This document shows positions 9,625 through 17,871 of a stretch of DNA of 64,000 bases, one piece after another; the first letter of the stretch is position 1; each line of letters begins with the position of its first letter. The notes under the pieces are model-generated. The model made no database searches. It saw nothing but the letters and a program-made list of their open reading frames with translations, and had not been told where the DNA came from. Source of the DNA: an uncultured Bacteroides sp. (GTDB taxonomy: Bacteria; Bacteroidota; Bacteroidia; Bacteroidales; Bacteroidaceae); NCBI RefSeq assembly GCF_963675905.1, contig NZ_OY780936.1, positions 2,489,946-2,553,945 on the forward strand, in the 5' to 3' direction. The translations under genes and the position numbers were made by a program.

Positions 9625-10539
9625 CTACTTCGAAGATTCAAAATCAAGCGAAATGGAGTTTACACAATGTCGCACATTTTTAGGAGTAAAACCTTCCCCC
9701 TTAAACACATGCCCCAGATGCCCTCCACATTTGGCACAAACTATCTCAGTACGTTTTCCATCTGCATCGGGAATTCTTTTTATGGCACCAGGAATCTCAT
9801 CATCAAAACTGGGCCATCCACATCCTGAATCAAATTTATCTTCCGAACTATAAAGTGGAGCACCACATTGCTTACATCTGTAGATTCCTTTCTCATGATG
9901 ATTATAATAGATACCGGTAAACGGTCTTTCTGTTGCTTTATTGAGAATAACAGCTTTCTCTTCGGGAGTTAATGTTTTCATGACTGTTGATTTTTGATTT
10001 ATAGCATCTTTTTGTTTAACCCAGATTAACTTTGAGGTATCATATCCTCGCTGCTTTGCTTTTTCAAGGAGAAGATTCAGTGTTTGCTCCGGAAGTTGTG
10101 GGGTACGACTAAGAATCCACAGATATTTATCCGAGCTACTACCGATTAACACATATTTGTAATCTTTATCAAGTTCCATCACAAAATAATCTCCGTAAAA
10201 CCACAGAAAGAAAGACACTTTCAGTTTACCAGGCTCTGCAGGATTGGGAAGTTTAGCCTTTCCTTTGGCTATTTTATATTTCCCGGAGAAATCATTTTTA
10301 TATCCACTGTTCAGTACTTGAATCTTTCCATCCGGCAATAAAGTATATTCTGCCATACAGCCTACCAAGCCTCTTTCAAAACGATGGTCGAACCGGGCAA
10401 TTTCATACCATTTACCCATATATCGCTGAAGGTCCAACGATTTAACTGTTTCTGTATTTATTGGTTTTTCAGAAGTCTGTGCGCAAGCTGCAAAGAGTGG
10501 CACACTCATAGATAAAATTAGTGATAATATTGCTTTCAT
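9625..10539 (-). CDS. exported lipocalin - methionine sulfoxide reductase B fusion
   Basis: 304-residue two-domain protein. Residues 1-20 are a signal peptide (possible lipoprotein Cys19 in LFAAC). Residues 35-175 are a Blc-type lipocalin with [20 protein letters not shown]. Residues 187-304 are a full MsrB: zinc-site CxxC pairs C222/C225 and C268/C271, GCGWPSFD, and the catalytic cysteine C292 in RHCVNS. The segment [11 protein letters not shown] at 187 looks like the N-terminus of a stand-alone MsrB, so the fusion appears to have joined two complete genes without a stop. MsrB repairs methionine-R-sulfoxide; lipocalins bind lipids. A role in repair of the envelope after oxidation is inferred. 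Monocistronic. Confidence 0.9.
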   Translation of the reverse strand: MKAILSLILSMSVPLFAACAQTSEKPINTETVKSLDLQRYMGKWYEIARFDHRFERGLVGCMAEYTLLPDGKIQVLNSGYKNDFSGKYKIAKGKAKLPNPAEPGKLKVSFFLWFYGDYFVMELDKDYKYVLIGSSSDKYLWILSRTPQLPEQTLNLLLEKAKQRGYDTSKLIWVKQKDAINQKSTVMKTLTPEEKAVILNKATERPFTGIYYNHHEKGIYRCKQCGAPLYSSEDKFDSGCGWPSFDDEIPGAIKRIPDADGKRTEIVCAKCGGHLGHVFKGEGFTPKNVRHCVNSISLDFESSK

Positions 10540-10631
10540 TTCTTTTCCTTTTTTGATTATATTAACAGACTATCAGTATTTAATGTTTTAAGAAGAGAAA
10601 GATAGAATAAAATTTGTAATTTAACAACATT

Positions 10632-10757
10632 ATGCACAACCCAATACCTCAGTTTGTACATTTTGGGAAAGAGTATAATGTGAAACTTGTTCCTGTAAGC
10701 GAAATAGGAAACAAGCATTACATTACCGTTTCAGAACTGGGAGTCTTGACAAAGTAG
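10632..10757 (+). CDS. possible small protein, 41 residues
   Basis: Short open frame MHNPIPQFVHFGKEYNVK to ELGVLTK, with protein-like composition and no low-complexity run. It has no clear Shine-Dalgarno or TAnnTTTG promoter. It is divergent from the lipocalin-MsrB gene, 92 bp away. It could be a real small protein or the N-terminal relic of a longer gene, since the following sequence is closed in all frames. Function is unknown. Confidence 0.3.
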   Translation: MHNPIPQFVHFGKEYNVKLVPVSEIGNKHYITVSELGVLTK

Positions 10758-11360
10758 AGAGTTCTTATTATATGCGCGGAATTTTTCTTCTTTTTTCTGT
10801 ATATATACGGGGTGAAATAAAAAAGCCCGCAGCTTATAATCAACCAATTAGCTTAAAAAGTAAAATGGATTGTCAGAAAACTTCCTTTATAGTTTTTCTG
10901 AAAAATAGAAAGATCGAGTTAAAAAGTGTTTCATGACTGATTTTAAGAACTATACAAGGGGATAAAAAAGAACTAAATTTCGAGCATTTTTCTATAATAT
11001 TACAAATAAACCCAATAAAAAGCTCTCAAAAAGTGGAAAAAGCTATTTATACAGTTGACCCATCAAAAGTATACACTTCATATACAACTATTTAGAGCAA
11101 TAAATCAATCATGTAAAACATTTAAACTTGAATCAAGAATAGATTACACATAAAAGGCCGGACAATACTATAATAAATCTCTATATTTTAGTAGCTTTTC
11201 ATACTTAGAAAAAGGGGGATCATATTTGAGTGATATGAACCCTGAAAATTAGACAAAAAAATTTCGAGGTTGATATCATTTTTGAATTCCCTCTATTACA
11301 TAATGAATTTGCAGAAAGAATAAGCAGAGTAATACTTTATTTGTATCCTCCAAAAATTAG

Positions 11361-11420
11361 TCACCAATAATTAAAATCTATTCGCCAATGGATAAAATTT
11401 ATTGGTGAATAATTTCAGAA
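11361..11420. repeat. three-word palindromic element, copy 1 (TTCACCAAT word)
   Basis: The word TCACCAAT occurs directly at 11361, as TCGCCAAT at 11382 and inverted (ATTGGTGA) at 11401-11408. A second copy, about 75% identical by eye, lies at 37295-37354. Both copies sit 3-7 bp downstream of the stop codon of a minus-strand gene. Confidence 0.65.
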
Positions 11421-11426
11421 TTAAAG

Positions 11427-12182
11427 CTATTCTATTTGATTTTTAAGTCCCATTCTTCCTGTTATTTTCGACCAGCTATCCGTAATAAGGAAGCTTTCTT
11501 CCATTTCATCAATCATTTCTGCAAACTTTGAAAATGGAATAGAGAAGGTCATTATATCACCTTTTACAAATTTACGAGCAGAGGGATCGAAAAGTCCAAG
11601 AACAGAACGCTTTGTTCCGTTTAGTTCCTCTCTGTAAGGATAATAAACAATTGAAGCACAACCTGCCCCAAAAGGAGTGATTACAGCATCGGGAGCAGCG
11701 CTGTTAAAATTGGCCAGCGTAAACAGACCCGAGATCACATCGGGGGTACCAAAGAATATAGCTCCTTGAGGAGTATCCTCTTCCGTGAGCCGGTCCCAGC
11801 GTTTGAAAATAATATTCTTTTTAACCGGAATAAAGGGAAGCTGTTTCATACACTCAGCTACAAGTTCGGGTGTTCGCTTGTAGCGTTCGCCTTCTCCCTT
11901 TTCATTATGAGAAAGGAAACATTCAAAGCCCGGGAACATTGACTGAGAAAATCCCAGATAACGCTTTCCACCACGGCAATTTACACATTCTTCCTGCATA
12001 TAAACAGACTCTCCTCTTCTTACCTTTAGCAATTGAGCAATAACACACCGATGTCCTTCAACGGTTTTTTCTTTCTCAACTCCCATTGTATCATCCGAAT
12101 ATTGGAATGTTATAGGTAATTCAGCATTCGGGAAATATTTCTTCCACAACAACACAAATTTATCCTTCAGTTCTTTATTCAT
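11427..12182 (-). CDS. DUF169 family protein
   Basis: 251-residue cytoplasmic protein matching the uncharacterised DUF169 family. It has the stretch VNCRGGKRYLGF, with cysteines C62 and C65 nearby, and a Gly/Ala-rich FGTPDVISGLFTLANF and FGAGCASIVYYPY core. No signal peptide or membrane segment. The family has been noted in anaerobes next to redox or methyl-transfer genes, but no function is established. It stands alone: a terminator separates it from the ammonium channel gene upstream, and a perfect 12-bp hairpin lies in its 5' region at 12252-12278. The start at 12182 is the only good Met near the family N-terminus. Confidence 0.8.
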   Translation of the reverse strand: MNKELKDKFVLLWKKYFPNAELPITFQYSDDTMGVEKEKTVEGHRCVIAQLLKVRRGESVYMQEECVNCRGGKRYLGFSQSMFPGFECFLSHNEKGEGERYKRTPELVAECMKQLPFIPVKKNIIFKRWDRLTEEDTPQGAIFFGTPDVISGLFTLANFNSAAPDAVITPFGAGCASIVYYPYREELNGTKRSVLGLFDPSARKFVKGDIMTFSIPFSKFAEMIDEMEESFLITDSWSKITGRMGLKNQIE

Positions 12183-12251
12183 AATACTTTTAAGGCTAAT
12201 GATTAAAAAAACACCTACACTTATTTTAAACTAATCAATTAATATTTTATG

Positions 12252-12278
12252 ATCTAAAAATAACTCTTATTTTTAGAT
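12252..12278. promoter_or_regulatory. perfect 12-bp inverted repeat upstream of the DUF169 gene
   Basis: ATCTAAAAATAA (12252-12263) and its exact complement (12267-12278) are separated by CTC. It lies 70 bp before the start codon at 12182. It could be an operator or an mRNA hairpin; it is too AT-rich for a strong terminator. Confidence 0.45.
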
Positions 12279-12329
12279 TATCAATCAACTATATGTTAAA
12301 ACAGCAATCCCATTAATATAAATATACGC

Positions 12330-12362
12330 AAAAAGGACACCTCTTCACAGAGGCATCCCTTT
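12330..12362 (-). terminator. rho-independent terminator of the nitrogen operon
   Basis: On the minus strand, AAAGGGATGCCTCT pairs through loop GTGA with AGAGGTGTCCTTT, followed by a T run. It lies about 50 bp after the ammonium channel stop. Confidence 0.75.
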
Positions 12363-12409
12363 ACAACAAACAACAACTTTTTCTTAAGAAAAACTATTAC
12401 CTATTTGTG

Positions 12410-13834
12410 TTATTCATTTTCACTATAAGCAATTTCACCATGTTGTGAAATATCAAGACCATCTGATTCGGCTTGTTTACTTACTCTCAGTCCTATTGTC
12501 TTATTTACGATATAGAACAAGATTATTGTAAGCACCGCACTATATATAATTGCAGCCAGTGTTGCTACAATCTGTACCCATAGTTGGTGCCAGTCGCCAT
12601 ACAAAGCACCTTGTGCACCGCTTTCACCAGTAATTACGCGAGTTGCGAATACACCGGTAAGTATAGATCCGATTATTCCACCAATACCATGTACACCAAA
12701 GGCATCTAGTGTATCGTCATATTTAAGTTTCGGTTTAGCATAGGCAACCATACAGAAGCAGATCACTGCTGTAGCCAAACCAATAAAAATAGATCCTGCA
12801 ACATCAACAGTACCTGCGGCAGGAGTAATTGCTACTAAACCGGCAACCGCACCTGTACAAAATCCTATTGTTGTAGGTTTCTTATACAAGAACCATTCTA
12901 AAGCCATCCATGTTACTGCCGAAACACATGCAGCCATATGAGTAACTAAGAAAGCATTGGCTGCTAAACCATCGGCAGCCAATCCGCTTCCGGCGTTGAA
13001 GCCCATCCAACCTAACCATAAAAGAGCAGTTCCAATGAAAACAAAAGGAGTACTATTTGGAGTAAGAGTATGCTCGTTAGCTTTATACCCTTTTCTGCAA
13101 CCTAACATAATAGCCATTACAAGAGCAGAAATACCAGCATTGATATGAACTACAGTTCCACCGGCAAAGTCGAGTGCTCCCATCTGTTGAAGCCATCCGC
13201 CTCCCCAAACCCAGTGAGCCATTGGGTTATAAACAATGATAGACCAAAGAATTGAAAATACTAAGAAACCCGAAAATTTGATTCTTTCGGCGAATGCACC
13301 GATAATAAGCGCAGGAGTAATTACTGCAAACATACATTGATACAATGCAAATATCAATTCGGGAATATTACCTGCAGTTAATGCTTTGGTAGAAATTCCA
13401 TGCAGAAAGATTTTATCAAATCCTCCAATAATAAAACTCAAAGGATTGCCCGATGCCTTAAAACTGGTATCGAACACCCAGCTATATCCAAAAGCAATCC
13501 AGATAATGCTTATAACGCCAGTAAGAATAAGGCACTGCATCAGAATACTGAGAATATTCTTTTTACGAACTAAACCACCGTAAAAGAGTGCTAATCCCGG
13601 AATTGTCATCATTAATACTAAAATAGTTGCAACTATAATCCACGCGGTATTACCCGAATCTAAAGTTGCCACCTCCTGAGCAGCTACCGCCGGCGTAGTG
13701 GCGGCAGCTGCCTGTACCGCAATTGTTGTATCAGCCACAGCTGTACTTACTGAATCCTGAGCTATAATATCAGAATGAACACCTAAAAACAGCAAAAGGA
13801 AAAACGCTATATATTTTATATATTTTCGACTCAT
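12410..13834 (-). CDS. amtB: ammonium transporter
   Basis: 474-residue inner-membrane ammonium/ammonia channel. It begins with a cleavable-looking signal (YIKYIAFFLLLFLGVHS) and an Ala/Thr-rich periplasmic stretch to about residue 58. The Amt core of about eleven membrane helices follows, including PGLALFYGGLVRKKN, the conserved pore-region histidines in HINAGISALV and HGIGGIIGS, and AGAVAGLVAITPAAG. The cytosolic tail (about 440-474) is where PII docks in this family. It is the third gene of an operon behind the PII gene (39 bp) and the outer-membrane protein gene, so uptake and its regulator are co-expressed. A terminator follows at 12362-12330. Confidence 0.95.
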   Translation of the reverse strand: MSRKYIKYIAFFLLLFLGVHSDIIAQDSVSTAVADTTIAVQAAAATTPAVAAQEVATLDSGNTAWIIVATILVLMMTIPGLALFYGGLVRKKNILSILMQCLILTGVISIIWIAFGYSWVFDTSFKASGNPLSFIIGGFDKIFLHGISTKALTAGNIPELIFALYQCMFAVITPALIIGAFAERIKFSGFLVFSILWSIIVYNPMAHWVWGGGWLQQMGALDFAGGTVVHINAGISALVMAIMLGCRKGYKANEHTLTPNSTPFVFIGTALLWLGWMGFNAGSGLAADGLAANAFLVTHMAACVSAVTWMALEWFLYKKPTTIGFCTGAVAGLVAITPAAGTVDVAGSIFIGLATAVICFCMVAYAKPKLKYDDTLDAFGVHGIGGIIGSILTGVFATRVITGESGAQGALYGDWHQLWVQIVATLAAIIYSAVLTIILFYIVNKTIGLRVSKQAESDGLDISQHGEIAYSENE

Positions 13835-13873
13835 AATCTTTTCAATATTTATTAATACCTACCTAATTATATC

Positions 13874-14227
13874 TTATTTCTTATCTTTATCATACAAAGA
13901 TTCATCACCTCTATCTCCGGTTCGTATGCGTATTGACTCTTCAATGCTGGAAACAAAAATTCTTCCATCGCCACTTTCTCCTGTGTATGCAGCTTTTAAT
14001 ATCGCATCGATTGATTTGTCCATATTCACGTTTCTAACTACAAACGAGATGTAAATGCGCTCTATCGCATTAATATCATACGCTATTCCTCTAAAAATCA
14101 AACCCTGTCGGGCTGTACCCTGACCTTTTACATCCCACCATGATAAGAATTCGATATCAGCTTCATGCAATGCTTTACGCACGTCGTTGAACTTTGACTT
14201 CCGAATAATTGCTTCAATCTTTTTCAT
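13874..14227 (-). CDS. glnK: PII nitrogen regulatory protein
   Basis: 117-residue PII trimer subunit that senses 2-oxoglutarate/ATP/ADP and gates the ammonium channel encoded next. It has the family start MKKIEAIIRKSKF, T-loop VKGQGTARQGLIFRGIAY and B-loop TGESGDGRIFV. The T-loop position that carries the uridylylated Tyr51 in E. coli is Phe45 here and the loop is one residue shorter, so control by uridylylation is not expected. The C-terminus has a charged extension (DRGDESLYDKDKK). The position 22 bp after the outer-membrane gene and 39 bp before amtB marks it as the GlnK type. Confidence 0.92.
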   Translation of the reverse strand: MKKIEAIIRKSKFNDVRKALHEADIEFLSWWDVKGQGTARQGLIFRGIAYDINAIERIYISFVVRNVNMDKSIDAILKAAYTGESGDGRIFVSSIEESIRIRTGDRGDESLYDKDKK

Positions 14228-14249
14228 ACTTGTAAATTTGTTATATATG

Positions 14250-14954
14250 TTAGAATTTTACTCCAAAAACAAAATAAGCTCCTTCAGCTTCAGGATTTAC
14301 TGCTACTTTGGCAAAGGCCGGAATAGAGAAGGAATCAGTAACCTTTATTTCTTTAGAAGCAGAAACAGCTATGTTATTTACTGCAAACTTATCTGTTCGG
14401 GTTGTATAAGCTCCATCCCAGGGAGTACAACCTACTTCTGCTTTCAAATCAGTACTACCCAGTTTAAAAGGAACACTAGCCTCAACATAGGTAGAATATG
14501 CTCTCTCACCATCTTTCTTATAATAATCATTTCCTGCAAAGTTGGTATTCCAGCTTAATGCAAAAGGACCAAAATTATACCCAACAGTAGCTTCATACAC
14601 ATGTGAAGTTGAATGAGAAGCATAATTGAAATATTTTATCGGTGAAAAATAATAATCAGTAACTGCTAGATTAAAATTGCCGGTTGTATACCCCACTGTA
14701 AAATCCAGTTCCCGGGTATCTTCTTTATCAAATCCAACTGAACCCCAAGCAGTTAAAGAAAGTCCGGATTTTACGACTGATATTGTGGGCTGAATACTTA
14801 CACCGCCTAAATTCTGTCCACGCCAATAATAACCACTCACCAAATCAGCTCCTGTTGAAACGACGACTTTATCCTGAGCTTTTACATTTGCAGATAAAAG
14901 CAAAGCTGTTGCAACAGCAAACAAGCATAAACGTTTTTTTTCTGTTCTTCTCAT
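14250..14954 (-). CDS. outer-membrane beta-barrel protein of the nitrogen operon
   Basis: 234-residue protein with signal peptide (LCLFAVATALLLSANVKAQ, ending about residue 26). Alternating hydrophobic beta-strand patterns follow (SGLSLTAWGSVGF, FNLAVTDYYFSP), and the C-terminus YFVFGVKF ends in Phe, the usual barrel-insertion signal. It resembles small putative porins (TorF-like). First gene of the operon with PII and amtB, so it may let ammonium or another small nitrogen source through the outer membrane under nitrogen limitation. That role is inferred from context only. Confidence 0.75.
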   Translation of the reverse strand: MRRTEKKRLCLFAVATALLLSANVKAQDKVVVSTGADLVSGYYWRGQNLGGVSIQPTISVVKSGLSLTAWGSVGFDKEDTRELDFTVGYTTGNFNLAVTDYYFSPIKYFNYASHSTSHVYEATVGYNFGPFALSWNTNFAGNDYYKKDGERAYSTYVEASVPFKLGSTDLKAEVGCTPWDGAYTTRTDKFAVNNIAVSASKEIKVTDSFSIPAFAKVAVNPEAEGAYFVFGVKF

Positions 14955-15639
14955 GTTCTTTTCGATTTTAGTTTGAATAATTGTGGAAGTCTAATTGCGC
15001 ACTTAAACTATTCCGTCTTTTTCACCATTCTTTTCAATCACTGATACTTTATGATGATTTCTTTTCCGCCAAATTAAAATAATGGCTTATTACTTATTAC
15101 ATTACTTTACAACTCTCTATTTATCACTTTGATATATATATTTAGATTTATATTTCTTTTTGATTTTATTTTCTGCAAATATATGATATTATGAAATCAC
15201 AACAAGCAAATCAGCTTACATTTAATAATAAAAAAATAGTCTTGTGATAAATAGAAATATTACAAGCTATAATTACATGCAATTTATTACTTTAAATACC
15301 TTTATTAAAACAATATGAAAGCATAATCAAAATATTACTAGACAAACAACATATTAATCAAACTAATTATTTAAAAAATGATATTGATTTGCAAGCTCAT
15401 ACAGAGAAGATGAGGATAGTAGATAATATCAAAAAGAAAGCAGAAAAACAGATTTACTTACTAAACGGAGTATTGTTATTAAATTCATGAAAAGACTAAT
15501 GCACCAGTATATTTTAAAAATCGAGTTATTACACTCAGAAAAACTATTTAGAAAAAGACAAAAACTTGATTCCTATTTTGTAGTATGAAAATAAAAAACG
15601 ACCTTTGGCCGATTTTAATATAAACCCTCATTTTTATAT
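14955..15639. other. divergent intergenic region, nitrogen operon / uracil permease
   Basis: 685 bp, very AT-rich, with no credible gene. It must hold promoters for both flanking transcripts. A minus-strand TATATTTG is seen at 15183-15176. A poor plus-strand candidate (ACCTTTGG near 15600) precedes the permease. Confidence 0.5.
15176..15210 (-). promoter_or_regulatory. candidate promoter of the nitrogen operon
   Basis: On the minus strand, TATATTTG (15183-15176) fits TAnnTTTG, with TTTG at 15210-15207, 23 bp upstream. It would give a leader of about 215 nt. Confidence 0.35.
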
Positions 15640-16845
15640 ATGGACAATAGCAAACAACTGGGCGCATTTCAAAAAACAATAGTTGGCGTTCAATTTCTTT
15701 TTGTGGCATTCGGGGCAACCGTTTTAGTTCCACTGTTAGTAGGGCTCGATCCTTCAACAGCTCTTTGTACAGCAGGAATAGGTACTTTAATCTTTCATTT
15801 AGTTACGAAAGGTAAAGTACCTATTTTTTTGGGCAGTAGTTTCGCATTTATAGCACCAATAATTAAAGCAACTGAGCTGTATGGTTTGGCCGGAACACTT
15901 TCCGGGCTTGTTGCCGTAGGTTTAGTATATGGATTAATGAGTGCAATTATTGCCTGGAGAGGTACAAGTTTTATCCGCACCCTCTTTCCTCCTGTAGTTA
16001 TAGGCCCGGTTATTATCCTGATTGGTATATCATTATGCAGTTCCGGAGTAAACATGGCAAAAGAAAACTGGATACTGGCAATTGCTTCTTTAGCTACAGC
16101 TGTTCTGGTTACATTACTAGGTAAAGGATTACTAAAATTAATTCCTATTTTCTGTGGAATAGTAGTAGGATTTGTATTAGCATTTATCTTAGGTGCGATA
16201 GATTTTACTCAGGTTGTCAATGCTCCATGGTTTGAACTTCCTAAATTTATAACACCCGAATTTTCCTGGGGAGCGATATTCTTTATGGCACCTGTAGCTA
16301 TTGCACCTATCATTGAACATGTTGGCAATGTCTATGCTGTAAATGATGTAGCCGGAAAGGATTTCGTGAAAGATCCGGGATTACACAGAACAATGCTTGG
16401 AGACGGACTTGCTTGTATGGTTGCAGGCACATTAGGCGGCCCTCCCGTAACAACTTATTCAGAAGTAATTGGTGCAATGTCTCTTACTAAAATAACAAGC
16501 CCTTCGGTTATACGAATTGCAGCAGTTACTGGTATTGTTTTCTCCATGGTTGGAAAGATCAGCGCTTTATTGAAAACAATTCCGAATGCTGTATTAGGTG
16601 GAATAATGATGCTTTTGTTTGGTATGATTGCTTCTGTAGGTATTAACAACCTCATTCAATCCAGAACAAACTTAAGCGATCCACGTAACATTATTATAGT
16701 ATCTTTGATATTAACCTTTGGCATAGGTGGAGCCGTATTCCAATTTGGAGATTTTTCAATGACAGGCATTGGATTGGCAGCCGTACTAGGAGTAATACTA
16801 AACCTTATACTTCCTAAAGAAAGAAAACAAGCATCAGCAGAATAA
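15640..16845 (+). CDS. uraA: uracil permease (NCS2 family)
   Basis: 401-residue nucleobase symporter with about 14 membrane segments. UraA-type signatures are GVQFLFVAFGATVLVPLLVG at the N-terminus, GSSFAFIAPI, the substrate-site segment APVAIAPIIEHVGNVYAV with the conserved Glu-His, and LGGPPVTTYSEVIGAM. It imports uracil with protons across the inner membrane. Monocistronic, closed by a hairpin terminator at 16874-16905. It is shorter and clearly different from the second NCS2 permease at 35083, which is of the xanthine type. Confidence 0.92.
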   Translation: MDNSKQLGAFQKTIVGVQFLFVAFGATVLVPLLVGLDPSTALCTAGIGTLIFHLVTKGKVPIFLGSSFAFIAPIIKATELYGLAGTLSGLVAVGLVYGLMSAIIAWRGTSFIRTLFPPVVIGPVIILIGISLCSSGVNMAKENWILAIASLATAVLVTLLGKGLLKLIPIFCGIVVGFVLAFILGAIDFTQVVNAPWFELPKFITPEFSWGAIFFMAPVAIAPIIEHVGNVYAVNDVAGKDFVKDPGLHRTMLGDGLACMVAGTLGGPPVTTYSEVIGAMSLTKITSPSVIRIAAVTGIVFSMVGKISALLKTIPNAVLGGIMMLLFGMIASVGINNLIQSRTNLSDPRNIIIVSLILTFGIGGAVFQFGDFSMTGIGLAAVLGVILNLILPKERKQASAE

Positions 16846-16866
16846 CCTTTCCTAAGGAAATAATCG

Positions 16867-16905
16867 TATCTTTGTAGCCCGCAATTATGTGGGCTACATT
16901 TTTTT
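16867..16905 (+). terminator. hairpin terminator overlapping a TAnnTTTG motif
   Basis: GTAGCCC (16874-16880) pairs with GGGCTAC (16891-16897), followed by ATTTTTTT. TATCTTTG at 16867-16874 directly abuts it and could also be the promoter of the small gene at 16930; no -33 TTTG is seen. Confidence 0.7.
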
Positions 16906-16929
16906 AATATAAAACTTAACTATCTGAAA

Positions 16930-17130
16930 ATGAACGAAGAGATACAGAAAGCAATAACCGAAGGCATCGCTTTTAAAAAAGGCAAAGATTCTTCATCAGG
17001 AAAAAAAGAGGAACCAAGAGTCAAAACTAAAGCCAAAAAAACAACATATATAAAAGGAACTCATGGCTCTGGTTCAGCAAAGATGAAAGCTGAGTACAGA
17101 AGGAAAAGAGCTACAAGACACAAGAATTAA
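16930..17130 (+). CDS. small basic protein, 66 residues, unknown function
   Basis: Lys/Arg-rich protein (MNEEIQKAITEGIAFKKG at the start, MKAEYRRKRATRHKN at the end) with a central Lys/Ser-rich low-complexity part and the segment TTYIKGTHGSGSAKMKAEYR. No signal peptide, membrane segment or cysteine. The composition suggests nucleic-acid or ribosome contact, but no family is recognised. It lies between the uracil permease terminator and tRNA-Trp on the same strand, with a possible promoter at 16867. Length and composition argue for a real gene; the role is open. Confidence 0.6.
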   Translation: MNEEIQKAITEGIAFKKGKDSSSGKKEEPRVKTKAKKTTYIKGTHGSGSAKMKAEYRRKRATRHKN

Positions 17131-17142
17131 TCGAGGCAAGTG

Positions 17143-17172
17143 TTGCATATCTAAAATATTACATTACCTTTG
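17143..17172 (+). promoter_or_regulatory. promoter of tRNA-Trp
   Basis: TACCTTTG at 17165-17172 fits TAnnTTTG; TTG at 17143-17145 lies 19 bp upstream. The tRNA starts 12 bp later. Confidence 0.6.
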
Positions 17173-17183
17173 CACCCGCAAAC

Positions 17184-17256
17184 ACGGAAGTAGCTCAGTT
17201 GGTAGAGCACCGGTCTCCAAAACCGGGTGTCGGGAGTTCGAGCCTCTCCTTCCGTG
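17184..17256 (+). tRNA. tRNA-Trp (CCA)
   Basis: Full cloverleaf. The acceptor ACGGAAG (17184-17190) pairs with CTTCCGT (17249-17255) and the discriminator is G. Anticodon loop CTCCAAA gives anticodon CCA between stems CCGGT/ACCGG. T arm is GGGAG-TTCGAGC-CTCTC. The 3' CCA is not encoded. Confidence 0.97.
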
Positions 17257-17273
17257 CTTTTAAGCATAAAGAG

Positions 17274-17852
17274 TTATTTCAATATAACCATTAATCCTTT
17301 AGGGCCATGCGCCCCAATCACCAAAGCTTGTTCTATATCTGCCGTTTTTGAAGGACCGGAAATAAATACACCGAAGCCATATTGTCCTATTTCCATTTGC
17401 CGGTAAGCTTCATGCATGTTATTCACTAGTTTATTTTTATCTAGCACAATAATCAGCTTCTCGGAAATAAAGTAAAGTGCTTTATGCTTCACATTCTGAT
17501 CCATCCACACCGCTCCGTTTTCAGCCACGCCAAACACACCTTCCACAATGGCAAGATCTGTTCCGTTCAGCTCCGTGGAATTCTCCAGTTCATCGGGATT
17601 AAACGTGTTGCAGGTAATATATGAAAGAGTAGAACCAATCCTCTTCGCTTCAGGATTAAGTCTCATAATCATTTCATTTAGATTTTCGCCTTCTTTTAAA
17701 ATCAGAAACTCTCCCCCTACAAACTGCAACATTTCACAGAATTTAGCCTGCTTGTCTGGATAAGTAATCGCATCAACAGACAATTCCGGTTTTTCATATT
17801 TTGTTTGAGTATGTTTACGAATACTTTCCAATATCAACTCTTTACTATTCAT
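17274..17852 (-). CDS. lutC: lactate utilization protein C (LUD domain)
   Basis: 192-residue LUD-domain protein (YkgG/LutC), one of three subunits of the iron-sulfur L-lactate dehydrogenase complex that oxidises lactate to pyruvate in the cytoplasm. LUD features are present: GSTLSYITCNTF, TDLAIVEGVFGVAENGAVW and FISGPSKTADIEQALVIGAHGP, the last being the conserved C-terminal signature. Last gene of lutP-lutA-lutB-lutC, starting 19 bp after lutB. The stop lies 17 bp from the convergent tRNA-Trp. Confidence 0.93.
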   Translation of the reverse strand: MNSKELILESIRKHTQTKYEKPELSVDAITYPDKQAKFCEMLQFVGGEFLILKEGENLNEMIMRLNPEAKRIGSTLSYITCNTFNPDELENSTELNGTDLAIVEGVFGVAENGAVWMDQNVKHKALYFISEKLIIVLDKNKLVNNMHEAYRQMEIGQYGFGVFISGPSKTADIEQALVIGAHGPKGLMVILK

Positions 17853-17871
17853 AATTATCTTTTTCTTTGCG

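Larger units (their letters stand above)
10540..11426. other. gene-poor AT-rich spacer
   Basis: 887 bp with no convincing long gene. It holds one 41-codon open frame (10632-10757), AT-rich sequence with scattered short frames, for example an undecayed-looking stretch around 11265-11365 without a start, and at its right end a palindromic repeat (11361-11420). It may be a decayed gene remnant. Confidence 0.5.

Noticed and set aside
15548-15757. 69-residue minus-strand frame
   Set aside because: Overlaps the well-supported uracil permease start and has shadow composition.
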